DNA of 64,000 nt from Clonostachys chloroleuca. Taxonomy: Eukaryota; Ascomycota; Sordariomycetes; Hypocreales; Bionectriaceae. Positions 35,896 to 49,501 of this stretch are shown one piece after another. Positions within the stretch are counted from its first letter, which is position 1; each line of letters opens with the position of its first letter. Under the pieces are notes generated by a model that saw nothing but the letters and a program-made list of their open reading frames with translations, was not told where the DNA came from and searched no databases. The stretch spans positions 2,914,001 to 2,978,000 of the forward strand of contig JBANAY010000003.1 in the NCBI GenBank assembly GCA_037952775.1. Direction: 5' to 3'. The position numbers and the translations under genes were made by a program.

Positions 35896-36270
35896 GCTGT
35901 GTAATATTATCAACTATCCCATCTAGATGGACATACCGGATGAAAAAAGAAAGGCCGATGCCCAGTTGGTGTCGCTTTATAATGGATTCGAATCTTGCAT
36001 TATAGCTGGTCTTCGCTGCGGACGATGTAGAGATAGGACTTCAATGCCAAAAAAAGAAATGACGTATTTTCTCGCGGCTCAATGCATGGTGTCTTGGAGC
36101 GGTCGTAGATTCTACCCTGCCTCCTACTTATCTAGTTGTATTATATGGCGTGACCAGTAGCGTGATGGACCTGGGGGAGCAAGCTTCTATATACAGATAT
36201 CGGAAACTCCAGACCGATTTCCCCACCCCTCGACTCTATATTGCAAAACGAGAGTACAGGTAGGGTAACT
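35896..36270. other. Intergenic between convergent porin and J-protein genes
   Basis: 3' flanks only; nothing recognised. Confidence 0.6.
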
Positions 36271-37258
36271 TCAGTATCCATCCTGCTTCCTACGCCCCAG
36301 GCGCGAGAACTGCAGATACACGACAGGCACGACGAAGCTGGTGGCCAATATGCCCAGCACGACCAGAAAGTGCGCGCCCAGGCTCATCTGGGGCTCGAAC
36401 TCGACCCCGTCGTCGTCGACGGCGCGGCGGCTCCTCTCCCACCGCCGGCGGTCCTCGTGCCTCTGCGTCCGCTCGTGGCCCTGCTTGTCGAAGTGCCAGA
36501 TGTCGTCGTGGTGCCGGTGCCCGAAGGGGTCGGAGCCGGGTCCCATCCCGCCGTGCCTGGCGCTACCGCCGTGCATCGTCTCAGAATGTTGGCTGCTGGC
36601 TCCTGCTGCCGTCGACTCGGCGCCGCCCGTCGACTCCTCGTGCGCGCGGCGGCGCTTCTCGGTGTGCGCGCCCCATCCGCCGCTGCGATGGAAGCTGGGA
36701 GGGGGACCGCGGAAGGTTCCCCTGCGGCGGCTGAGGCCGGAGGGTGGACGGCCCCCGGCCGGGTTGGTGCTGTGGTAGGAGGCGCCGGCGGGGTGGCGGT
36801 GCTGGTGCTGGTGATGTTGGTGGTGGAGGCGGAGGACGTCGCGGTCGTAGGAGGCGCGGCGGGGCGGGTCGGAGAGGACGGTGTAGGACTCGGAGAGGAG
36901 GGAGAATGTGTGCGAGGCCGAGGGGTCGGAGGGGTTGGCGTCTGGGTGGTGGACTTTGGAGAGTTGGTAGAAGGACCTTTGGAGGGCTGATGTTAGTGGG
37001 AGCAGTAAGATGGGGGCGGGGATGGGATAGGAAGGGGGGGATGAGTGTAAGATTTGTAGGCTCACTTCTTGATCTCGGCCGGCGTGGCGTCGTGGCGGAT
37101 GTTCAGGCGCTCGTAGTGGTTCTTGGCCGCGACATCGTGGAGTCGACACGAGGTGGTGAATGCACGAAGGGAAGCCGGCTGAAGAAGGGCTTTGCGGCCC
37201 GCGATCAATTGGGGGAACACGCAGCGCGCGAGAGGTTATAACCGAAATGGAATGGCAT
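36271..37258 (-). CDS. J-domain (DnaJ) protein with C-terminal membrane anchor (one frame break)
   Basis: J-proteins stimulate Hsp70 ATPase. Exons 37066-37258 and 36271-36976 encode 299 residues if one base is added to the G5 run at 37211-37215; without it no ATG precedes the J domain. The restored N-terminus is MPFHFGYNLSRAACSP followed by AGRKALLQPASLRAFTTSCR, which looks like a mitochondrial presequence. The J domain is NHYERLNIRHDATPAEIKK then SFYQLSKVHHPDANPSD with an intact HPD motif, and it is split by the intron. A long His/Arg/Gly-rich region follows. Near the end, GAHFLVVLGILATSFVVPVV is one membrane span with a short basic tail. Location (mitochondrial inner membrane) is inferred. 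Confidence 0.85.
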
Positions 37259-37773
37259 CCCTCATCACGAACGTGTCCCTGGCCGAGGGATCGCACCGTC
37301 TATTGCAGTTCTAGGGCGAATTGCTTGTGGTGGTTTGCAGGAGAGCGAGAGTGATGTAATTGAGTCTAGGTCGTGTGAGGCGGGAGAGATAATGCTGATT
37401 GATATGATATGCAAGCTACGGGGTTATGTGGATACCGGGCCGATGTCGCTCTGCTCTACTCGATCGATGATGTCCTTTTCGTTGTTGTAACATCACTGCG
37501 ATGCATTATTTCATCTTTGCCCAGGCAGTTCCTGGGTGGCAGGCTCCCATATCAGAAAATTTCCCTTGATGGACCATTTGTTGTCACTCTAAGATACCCA
37601 AGATCATCCCGACACACGCATTTTCCAAGCTAAACGCCAACCATGCGATTGCCCTTGAGCAACACGCAGTTCAAGTACCCAGAAAGGCCGTGGACTCATG
37701 ACTGAAACCCAGCCTCGTAGCATTTCAAAAATAGGCAAATCCATTTTCTGACAGCTCCCTACCTGTTATCAAA
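37259..37773. other. Intergenic, no gene seen
   Basis: Promoter of the J-protein gene and 3' flank of the mannosidase gene, both on the minus strand. Nothing else recognised. Confidence 0.55.
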
Positions 37774-39560
<1,787 letters not shown>

Positions 39561-40987
39561 CGCTACCGCATTTCTTGGCCTCGCGACGCCTCGGCAGCCT
39601 GCCCTGCGGATGGTAGCAGTCTGACGCTGCTGCGTGCTGGACCCTGGAAGCGATCGGCAAAAGATTGATTACTAGCCTGTGGAGGAGGACCGTGCTCTGT
39701 TGATGAGAGATGTCGGGGTGGAATCGTCGAGTGAAATCGAGCAACCGGTTCGCTAGTCGTCGCACAATGGATTGCTCTCGATGGTTTAACAATGCAGCGA
39801 TGAATAAAGCCAGCAAAGGGCACGGATACGGGTGGAAAGGAGATGGAGGGGGGAACTTGGTCTGTTTCGTGTTGTGGGGAGCTAGCTGCCCTGTCGGTAG
39901 TTGCACTATAGCGCCCCTGCAGTCCGGCGGCCAGTTACAAGGAGCGCCCCTGTTATCAGGCCTGCCTCGGCGCAGCTTATCGCAACGGCAGGCCGCTTGG
40001 GCCTACCTCGGGGTGAGCCAATCTATGGTTAGAAGTACTTCACAAGCTCTGGTCTTATCTCTAATAGTCTGTACTGCCATCGAACGAAAACTATTATTAA
40101 CGAGAGTGTATGCAATCCATCCTTATCGCATGCAGGAGTGGCGTACACGACATAGAATCACCATAGCTTGAGACGCACGCTTCTGCAGCACATTCAGGTT
40201 GTGATAACGTGTGGCCTGCACCTCCCTACCTGGTGTAAAACACGTCTGAGCACTGAGTACGAGCACTTGAAACATTACGAATTGGTATCCGAACAAGGTG
40301 TAGCGGTAAGGACAGGTCTTGATTAGACTTGCTTAGAGTAAGTCTAAGGGTACTAGAATCAAAGAATGTCTAAGGTCAGATGTAAAAACAATTTCAAAGT
40401 CTTGCGGATCTATCTCCCCATGCCGCACGTTCGCACAATCGCTTTAAGGGGTCTTTGATACCCACGACTCACGCATGTACGACGCAATGGTCTGAACCAC
40501 GACGATGAGGTAGACTTTGGTGAGCTATACTATTTCGCGGACAATACATCCCGGCCGCGTTCGTGCCGTTGCCTGCATGTCTCCCAGGGATACACATGCC
40601 TGGGACATTTCCCAATTCGTCGGTAACATGTTGCACACGCCGAAACATGGTTCCCGAAGAACCGCTATCAAGGTCGAACGTGCCCAGAACCTATACCTTC
40701 TCCAGAGAATTTTGCCGTGCACAGATATCGCAGTTCTGGACTGTAGGACTTTGCGGTTGATACTGGCTCGTGCACTTGGTGTGTCCGTAATAAGCATCGG
40801 ATCAGGTCGCTGGAGCGTCTCTATCGACGTAGACTTGACATCGTCCGAACTGCTGCAATGGCCAGAGCCATCCAGTGCGGCAGAAACGGTATCGAACGTT
40901 GTTGGCGGAAGCCAAATACGGAGGATTTGCAAACTAAATCTATCCATCATCATCATCGTTCCTTTTTGAATGACGCAGAGACTAAAC
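39561..40987. other. Intergenic, no gene seen
   Basis: About 1.4 kb: promoter of the mannosidase gene, then the 3' flank of UPF1. Open frames reaching into UPF1 are shadows of it. Confidence 0.6.
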
Positions 40988-43900
40988 TCAGTCGTAGCCT
41001 CCTCCAATCTGGCTGTGGAAAGCGGTGCTAACGCTCTTCTCGTCGTCATCGTAGTGCCGCCCGTAGCCGCCGGATGGGCCCATGCGGCCGTTGCTCTCAA
41101 CGTACTGTTTGAGACGGTCGCTCTGGTTGTACGAAAGAGCTGGCATGCCGTTGACCACATCGGGAAGGCCGGCGCCGAGGCTAACGCCTCCTTGGCCAAC
41201 GCCTTTACCACCAATGATACTGTTGGTTGTGTCCGTGTACTCAGAATTGGCAACGCTCTCACCGGCGATGCTCTCGGTTGCCCGTCCACGTGCCTTGCCG
41301 CCACGGCCAGCTGTTCCAACACCTGGGAGGCCAGGCCACTGCTCTGGGTTGAAGTTGGAGAACATGCTGGGGAAAGAACCTCCAAGGGCAGCACCGCCAG
41401 TGAAGGCAGAGCTATGAACCGAAGACACGTCGTCTGGGATGTAGGAGAGCATAGATCCAGAATCAGCATCCCGATTAGATGGAGGGTAGAAACGGCCGTT
41501 CATTGCAGAATTGGCTCCATACTGTTGTCCGTGGTTGTTCTTCTGTCGGTATTTCACGTTGGGTCGACCAAACTGCAGTAGGCAGGCTTGAAGATTGGTC
41601 AAGGGCCCTTCAACGAAGCATTTTCTGTCCTTGAAATGTACCAGGAGGCTGTGCCAAAGCTCGTGCTTAGACAGGACCTTGGGGTTTCCAAGAATAACCA
41701 GGCCGTACTTGGCTCGAGTGAGTGCGACGTTGAGACGGCGTGGGTCTGACAAGAAACCGATGCCTTGATTGTCGTTGGATCGAACGCAAGAAAGCACAAT
41801 GAAGTCCTTTTCTCTGCCCTGGAACGCATCCACGGAGGCAACTTCGACCTCCTTGTACTTTTCCTTGTTATATGTGCCCGAATTTTGCATTGTTGTCACA
41901 ATGAAGCTTCGCTGTCCTTCGTATGGCGTGATGACACCAATGTCTGCCGCCTTTACGCCAGCCTTGAAGAAGCGAGTGATGGCCTTCTCCACGTTGGAAG
42001 CTTCGGTACGGTTGAGGTAGGATGTTCCGGAGGCGGAGATTTCTTCGTGTCCCAGGTTCGACCAGAACATCATTGGCATCTCGGGTAGAGGCCATGGGAA
42101 GTCTACATCCTTTCGGATACGGCCCTCGGCATTTACTCCGTTCTGGAGATTTCCATTGTAGAACATGTTGGATGGGAACTCGGACAAGCAAGGGTGCATT
42201 CGGTATTGCATCTTCAACATGGTTGGCTGGGTCTTGAGACGGATGAGTCGCTCAAATAGGGACTGATTCAGACCAGCCTTGGCTGCTTTCTTGTTCATGA
42301 TGACAGGGCCAAGCTGTTGGTGATCCCCAACAAGAACGACCTGTTTGCAACCAAGAACCAGAGGAATCATGCACTCAGGTTCGGCGGACTGCGTCGACTC
42401 GTCAATGAGCACATTTCTGAACTTCATCTTGGACAGACGAGGGTCGCCTGCACCGACACATGTGCAGCAAACGACATCGGCATTTTGCAGAATCTCGCGC
42501 TCAGCAACCTTGGTAAGCTGCTTGAACTTCTTTTCATCCTGCAGGGACAGCTCGCCGAGCTCGTTCTTGAGCTGTGAGAGCTTCACCAACTCGTTGTTTG
42601 TGCCTGCCATACGAACTTGTTCATGCAGTGAGAGGAAGGTGACGGAAGACTCTACATCCTCGCGTGACTTGGCCGTGAGTCGCACAACCTTGAGGCCAGT
42701 TCGGTGAATTCGCTCGCAAAGCTGGTCGACGGCCACGTTAGATGGGGCACAAACAAGAACTTGGTTTCCAGTCGTCTTGGCGAGATGGTAAATGATGGTG
42801 GCTGATGTGACGGTCTTGCCAGTTCCGGGAGGTCCCTGGATGAGACTGAGAGGTCTCTGTAGAGACGCCTTGATGGCCTCAACTTGGCTGTTATTCAAAT
42901 CAGGCAGTCCGGGAGCCGACCACTTCTTAGGCATGTTGATTTTCATCGGCTGGTGGGAGACTTCATGACCAAGGAGGTAATGGAAAATGTATCCCGAGAC
43001 ACTCATGTCGTCGACGGCGAAGGTTTTCATCGCGAGTTGCATTCTGTCGTACGAAGTTGCTTTCCAAACGTAATCGGCCGAGAAGTTGTGAGAAAGCTCA
43101 GTTGGGACTGACTTTTCATTGCCAGATTTTCGCAGCTCTAGGGACACTTCGTCTGACTGATTGTTGGGAATTTTGATGACATATCCCACACCTTCCCAGG
43201 CTGGTCCGAGTTCGCCATTGTATCGTAGTCGCATCTCATCACCAACCGCGAGCTTAACATCGCCGGATTCAATCTTATGAAGGTTGAAGCTGGCAATGTG
43301 CTTCTGGTTGAGACCCAAATCCCATCGAATAATCAGGCCATCCTCAGACTGGGCTTCCTTCAATTTCTTGTCGTAGTCGGACTCCATTTTGACCAGTGGC
43401 CCGAAGATGTTCTGGTAGTGGAAGGGATCTTCGTATTCAAGAACGACTGGGGATGGATCGTCGTCAATGTTGGAGGACTTTTCGAGATCCACAACCGTGG
43501 CGTTTGGTTCGACTTTCCACATCTCCTCTAGCTTAGCAATCATGTTAGGTGACAGGTGGCGGGCTCGGAGCTGTTCAGCATCGGATGGAGTAGACACAAG
43601 CCATGGCAGGAAGGCTCGCTCAGCGATCAGAGGTTCCCATCGCGACGTATCCCAGTTCATATCCTTGTTCGACGAGGCAGAGGCGCATGGTTGCCGACAG
43701 AGAAGTACCACCACAGTATCCGACTTTGCCGGGATGAATCCTAGCAAGAATGCGTTCTTCGTTCCGCAGTTGTAGCATTCTAGCACCGTGTCTCCAAGGG
43801 CAGATTCAGGGTGAAGTTGAACCTCTTTGTGACGGGCTCGAACAAGATGGTTGACGATGTGGGTCGAGGTTCCGTTGCCACGAGCGCTACAGAACCACTT

Positions 43901-44289
43901 GTTGCAACTTAGACACTTGACAACGCAGCTTGGTGAATGAATTCCACAGTATCTGTCCAGTAAGTGTTAGGCAAATCCAATAAAACCATCAAAAACGTCA
44001 GCCTTGCTTACGCGCATGCATGAGCGGGCAGTTGCTTGTCCTCTCGTGGGCCCTTCAGCTTCATTCCAGACATGCCGTCTGTGGCGCTTTCGATACTATC
44101 ATTGTCATCGTCATCTTTGACTTCTCTCTGATTGTCGTCATCGTCGGCTCGGATTCGGCTGCCGCCTGCCTTGAGGCCAAGCAGCGTAGCGTCTGGTTCC
44201 AGGCGATCCAAGTCGTCTGCGCCGGCATTGATGGCTTTGGCCGAGTTTGAAACTAGATGATTGCCTATCTGGGCAAAAGGATCCGCCAT
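40988..44289 (-). CDS. UPF1: UPF1/NAM7, RNA helicase of nonsense-mediated decay
   Basis: Upf1 is the ATP-dependent SF1 helicase that drives nonsense-mediated mRNA decay. Exons 44012-44289 and 40988-43952 flank a 59-nt intron and give 1080 residues. After an acidic N-terminus, the Cys/His-rich domain begins across the exon join ([20 protein letters not shown], then the [15 protein letters not shown] segment, and later [17 protein letters not shown]). The helicase core has GPPGTGKT (motif I), [10 protein letters not shown] (II), GDHQQLGPV (III), [25 protein letters not shown] (V) and [15 protein letters not shown] (VI). The C-terminal tail is Gly/Ser-rich and of low complexity. The frame is intact over 2.9 kb, which contrasts with MRC1. 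Confidence 0.97.
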
Positions 44290-47261
44290 GTTGGGTCAGA
44301 TAGGCGAGGGTGGCTGATCCGGAGTCGGTTTTCTCTGAAAGTCGTGGGTTAGCACTTTGGACTGGAACCGAAATGGACGGTCGGTGGGCACTCGGTGTAG
44401 ATGCCAGTAAAATGCGATTGCTTTAAATATTCCATACCTCCCGAAGATCCGGGGCTTGCAGTAGCCCAAAGTTCCGCGCGAACAAGTGCCGCGTGGTTTG
44501 GTGATCCGGGTTTCAAGTGGTGTGTATGTGTACCGTAGATCAGGTTCACATCATCGCTGAGAGTATGCGCGCCAGTACTTGCGAGACAGCTATAAACCTA
44601 GCTTGTACGAGCGCCGGAATTTCTGGTAGACCGAAATGTCGCAGGCGAAATAAGAGGCGGCGATCGAGTCAGGACCAGTGCTTGTCGAAGCTTTTGCTCA
44701 CCGGCGGCAGCCAAATAATTTCTTGACAAAGAAAGCGAGCCACCAAACGGCATTCACTGGTAGCAAGCGGCGTGGGGAGTTTGGTGGGATATTTTCGCAG
44801 CCACGTGATAAGGCCTCGCCGTATCGATAACGCCCTGAAGGGCACCAACCGTGGCTTAGACAGTGGCTCAAAACCTGAGCTTTGAATTGGGGGAGCATTC
44901 CTACATATAAAGTGAGGATGAAAAGTTGGTCCATGCATTGGATGCATTTTATCCACACACGTGGGAACTCTGAAAATACATATCGCTGGGCTATACCCCC
45001 GACAAGGCACGCAGGCTGGTCAACAACATCTGATGTCAACTAAATGCGTCACAGTTCTCGGCCGAGAAGGTCTCCCGATCCGGCCGGAGGTTTTTCTTCG
45101 TTCTCTGTGCCCAGCTAGATGTATGTTCAGGGGGTATTGCACGATTGGCTACATTTTGAAACGTATAGGAGCGGGCATGAAGATCAACATCGCATCTTCG
45201 GGCATAAAGAGCATGACACTCACAGCGTGTTAAGGCTTGCCCGAAATGACCATGCGAGACCGTGGCGTCTTGTGCACAAGGTGCTTGCCTTGAATCATCC
45301 TTTCTAATACATTGTCTGGCTGCCATCATGATAGCAGAATCGGCAACGAGTTTTTTATTGACTCCAGCTATGAGTGCCCATAACAATAGGCGGTATCCCA
45401 ACAAGCCTTCTGTTGGGCACCACCGTAAGGGGTTAGAGCATTGCGAAGACTGGTGCAGCAGTACCGTCGGACTCGGTTGCTGCGTCAGCAGGGATGATGG
45501 ATTGTGGCGATTTATGGGGTTACTCGCATGCAATTTCATCGTGTATCACATAAATCGAGGCTATTAGTATGACCATGACAAGGAACGGCGATTTCAAAGT
45601 CCGGATACCTTCGCCAGTAAACAGCAGTCGTAATAAGATTTTGGAGGCTATGAGTGATGGCTATTGGTGTGGGAGATCTGGATCTGACGAACTACGCACT
45701 ATACCTAAACCTAAGGTAGGTCTTGGTACGGTATGGATACAGTACCCAAGTACCGATGTGAGTGGAAAGGCAAATCCGAGAGTTCGGGTTGTGGGAGGGT
45801 TGCTCTTAATGCGCCGTGGCTGGCTGGGCGGTGCGCTACCATGAGATCATGAGCCCCATTGCGCGGACTCGCAGCGCCAGCGCCGACACTCGCCATTACG
45901 TCGTAGACGCGGCCAAGCCACAAGTTGCGCGGTTCGGCCGACAAAAAACGTGGGACCAAGGCTGTTGGCATTGGACCCTGGCAGGGACTCCAAAGTTATT
46001 AGCAGAGTAAGCAGCAAGCATCACAATAATAAACAGAATAGTTATTATCTGCCCGTTGTAGTGGTTTTATGGTTAAGCGAAGGGGAGATGTCCAGTCCAC
46101 GTTTTCTTTCGCCCACCCGAGGTCTTCGCGTTGGGTCCTAAGATGCGAGCGTCAAGACCAGGCCAGCATTATGTAATTAGGAAGCTCTCACCATGTGTGA
46201 CCTGGGGAGGCAAACTGGCCATTGAGCTGCTAGGATTGCTGGCTCGCAAAACTAACATGTGGTGTGGATCCGAGACTGCCGCAGCTCCATATGCAATATC
46301 CCCTGAGATGTGCTGATGGAGGGAGGCAATTCAGTCCTGAGAGCTCACAAAGAATGACGAGTGAACCTCCTGCGATTCTGTAAAAGAGACAGAAATGATT
46401 GGGCGACTGGGATCTTTATAATGATGTGTCTGTCTAATGCGACATTTCGCAGTATGGAATCAATGGTTGGAGCCATGCTTGGGGACTTTGATCACCCCTG
46501 TAGGCCTCTGCAGGCAGGCCTGGCCTAATTTCCCACTTGTAGCTCCGAAACATCCCTGACAAGGTCCCCTAAGGCAAAAAAGCCGGTGTTTGAGCAGGAG
46601 CGCGCGTACGAATACCACGCAGTGCGAAGGCAAAAATGAATGCACAGGCCAGCGCCGTGCTGACCATTTCCTATCCCAGTAGCAACAAACTTCTTCTACG
46701 GTGAAGAAATTGGCATCGCCAGCCATGCGACGTGGAAGCGAGTACGATGCCGCGGACGGGCTTCGCCAGCGCTTAGAAGTCGGCGATGAGCACTAACGGC
46801 CGGCTAGGTTGCTCTGCCACTGTAACATAGTGACGTCGCAGCACTAATAACATTTGGAGCATCCCGTAGGTACTTACCTGCCTGTATGACAACCAGCAAT
46901 TCCACCCAGCCCCACAGTCAGCCGATCGTCCACCCAGAGTTCGCTGTTTGCTCCCTCTTTCCCTGCCCAGGTCGCCTGTCGCCCATTTCCTTCATAATAA
47001 TTTGGAGCTCCCACCCACTTCCCCCGGAATCTTTGTCGTGCTACTTCTTTGTGTACGAGGCTCTCAGCGCACGATTGCATCGTCCAACCGCCCTTTGTCT
47101 GCCCAGTCTCTCCTTCGCGCTTCTCACCGCCGACAACTAATTACCTCTCTCGCGTCGCCTCTCAAATCGCAAGCCTTCTTGCAGCGCCGCGAAAGTCGCC
47201 AAAGGGGCCATCACCACCTGAGCTACCAATTTCACGTCGCACCCAAACACAGCTGTTCACC
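44290..47261. other. Large divergent intergenic region, no gene seen
   Basis: About 3 kb between UPF1 and the syntaxin gene, transcribed away from each other. Only short open frames. The last 300 bp before the syntaxin ATG form a C/T-rich leader. I see no tRNA, repeat family or transposon trace. Confidence 0.55.
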
Positions 47262-48439
47262 ATGTCCGGCAATCCATACCAGCAGAACCCCTACCAATCG
47301 GGGCCATCGCAAGAGTATGGGTATGGAAATCAGGTAGGTCGATACTGGATCCCCAAAACAACCGTGACTCGGGACAGTCGGGAGCTACTGGGCGTCGTTG
47401 CTCACTGTCTTACGTCAAAAGCAAACTATGGCTAACTCCGTCCCCGGCACAGCAACAGAACCCCTACGTCCAGGATCAACAACAGTACGGACAGTATGAG
47501 ATGCAGGACCTCGGCAACAATGGTTATGCCGAGCCCACAACCCTATCCCAGTCGGAATTCCTGAACCGAGTCCAGAAGCTTCGCACCGACATTAAGGGCC
47601 TCACCGGCGACATCGACTTGATTGCGCAACTGCACCAGCGCACTCTCAGTGGAACCGATGGGCAGGTCAGGGATCAGCTCGAGCAGGTCGTTACCCAGAC
47701 CCAGATTCGCAACACGGCGATCAAGGACGGCATCAAGGGTCTCGAGCGAGACCTTTCCAAGACGACCGACAGCTCCCGCAACACCAAGAACACCCAGCTC
47801 CAGTCGCTGAAGACATTCTTCAAGTCCGAGCTTGACAAGTATCAAAGCATTGAGCGCGACTATCAAAATAAGTTCCGCGAACAAATCGCTCGCCAGTACC
47901 GCATTGTAAACCCAGATGCCACCGATGAGGAGGTTCAGCAGGCTACTGAGGCCGATTGGGGCAATGAGGGTGTCTTCCAGACAGCGGTACGTAACATAGC
48001 CTCCCGGCTCCTCTGACCAGATGCCATCACAGCAAAGTCTATTCTTGTTTAAGTTTTCTAACATGGTATTCCAATCTAGCTTCGCACAAACCGAACTGGA
48101 CATGCTAGCTCCATTCTTGGCAACGTTCGCGCCCGCCACAATGAGTTGCAGCGCATCGAGCAGACCTTGGTGGACCTCTCTGCTCTGTACGCCGACCTCG
48201 CCAGCATGGTTGAGCAACAGGATGAGGTAGTCGCTGTTGCCGAGAACAACGCCCAGGATACTGTCGTCAACATGGAGAAAGGAAACGAACAGGTGGAAGT
48301 AGGCATCAAGCACGCTCGCAACACCCGCAAGCTCAAGTGGTGGTGCCTGGGTATCACTGTGCTCATCATCATCATCGTCGTCGTCGCCGTCGTGGCCTGG
48401 TACTTCACTGTTGGGCCCGGCGCGAACAAGAACAAGTAA
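47262..48439 (+). CDS. SSO1: Plasma-membrane syntaxin (Qa-SNARE, Sso1 type)
   Basis: Sso-type syntaxins are the plasma-membrane t-SNAREs for exocytosis. Exons 47262-47333, 47453-47986 and 48080-48439 give 321 residues. A Gln/Asn/Tyr/Pro-rich N-terminus (MSGNPYQQNPYQSGPSQEYG) precedes the regulatory Habc bundle (SQSEFLNRVQKLRTDIKGL onwards). IVNPDATDEEVQQATEADWG is the usual linker. The SNARE helix is RIEQTLVDLSALYADLASMV with a central Gln, and VVNMEKGNEQVEVGIKHAR follows. The C-terminal anchor is WWCLGITVLIIIIVVVAVVAW. An open frame of 346 codons on the other strand is an antisense shadow. Confidence 0.95.
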
Positions 48440-49501
48440 TCGCCGCAACAAGTTGTCCACGGCCGAAAAGTTTAACTTTGGGACCGATGATGGATGGGTC
48501 CATCGAAAATTTGCCAAAGCGCCTGCACGATTAGTGGGCTGCTCGCCATACATACCCTTGTTATTAATGTCGCAGATAGACACTTGTTGTTTCTTGTGTT
48601 CTTAGTTATTTTCTTTTTCATGTTCTTACGATCGTTACGGGATACCACCAACAATTCGCAGGTACCTCCTCCGCCGACATCTCTAATCCTCTTTTATGTA
48701 TCGTCGGGGAGGGGCTTATTTTAGTTCGACATTATTGGATTGAGTTCTTTTTGGGGGATGGTGTGACAAGGGGAAAATCACTTCGCATGGAGTTTTCTTT
48801 TTATTTTGTTGCTGTCCCGTCCTTGAGAGGGGACTGGGAAGGCAATTTCATGTAATGCTCCGGGTTGCGTGTGGGCTGTATCCGGTTCGAGAGCAGCTTC
48901 GATGCGGACCACGCGTTTTGTTGTACTTGCACCACAAGGTTGGAACAATGCATGGGTGGTGTATTGATAGGTAGTCGACTATCGATGAATTTGAGTAGAT
49001 CACTGGATAGCCGATTTTTCTTTAAGTGACAGTTCAATGAACTTGTTGAGACTTGAGTGACATATATACATCGCCGCATTCACTGTGTTGAGTTGTCGGG
49101 CTCTGGCAACTTCCCTTGCTGTTGAACTTTATCTACTCTCTCTTACGTATACATATTGCTGCTCCAGTGGACTTTACGCTGCAAGGGGTCTTATGGGAAA
49201 ATGGAAGATGGAAATGGATAAAGAGAGAGTTCACATTATTATATACACGTTACATACAATAGGGTCCATTTGCAATATCGAGAAGCTCCCGACTCCGAAT
49301 CATGATGAACACATTTTTTTCACCCACCCTGCCAAACCGGGGACATAAACTAGACTGCGACAAGCCACAACCCGGTCCTAAGGCTGTACCTATCATCGTC
49401 GTTATATAACTCGCTTCCGTTACCAGACCCTCATCATACACACACTCACTACTCGCACACGCACCACTTAAATATAAACTAGGTAATTGGAGGTTGTTAC
49501 C
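48440..49501. other. Intergenic between convergent syntaxin and TOM70
   Basis: About 1.06 kb of 3' flanks, AT-rich in the middle, no gene seen. Confidence 0.6.

Noticed and set aside
40525..41469. 314-codon minus-strand open frame
   Set aside because: It overlaps the UPF1 C-terminal coding region in a different frame and shows only low-complexity Ala/Thr/Ser sequence.
44290..47261. A gene or mobile element in the 3-kb gap
   Set aside because: Only short open frames without protein-like pattern were found, and no terminal repeats or target duplications were seen.
48076..48435. Met/Thr-rich minus-strand frame opposite the syntaxin anchor
   Set aside because: It is the complement of ATC/GTC codons that encode the membrane span.
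47543..48583. 346-codon open frame on the minus strand
   Set aside because: It is antisense to the syntaxin exons; its Leu/Val richness mirrors the codons of the real gene.
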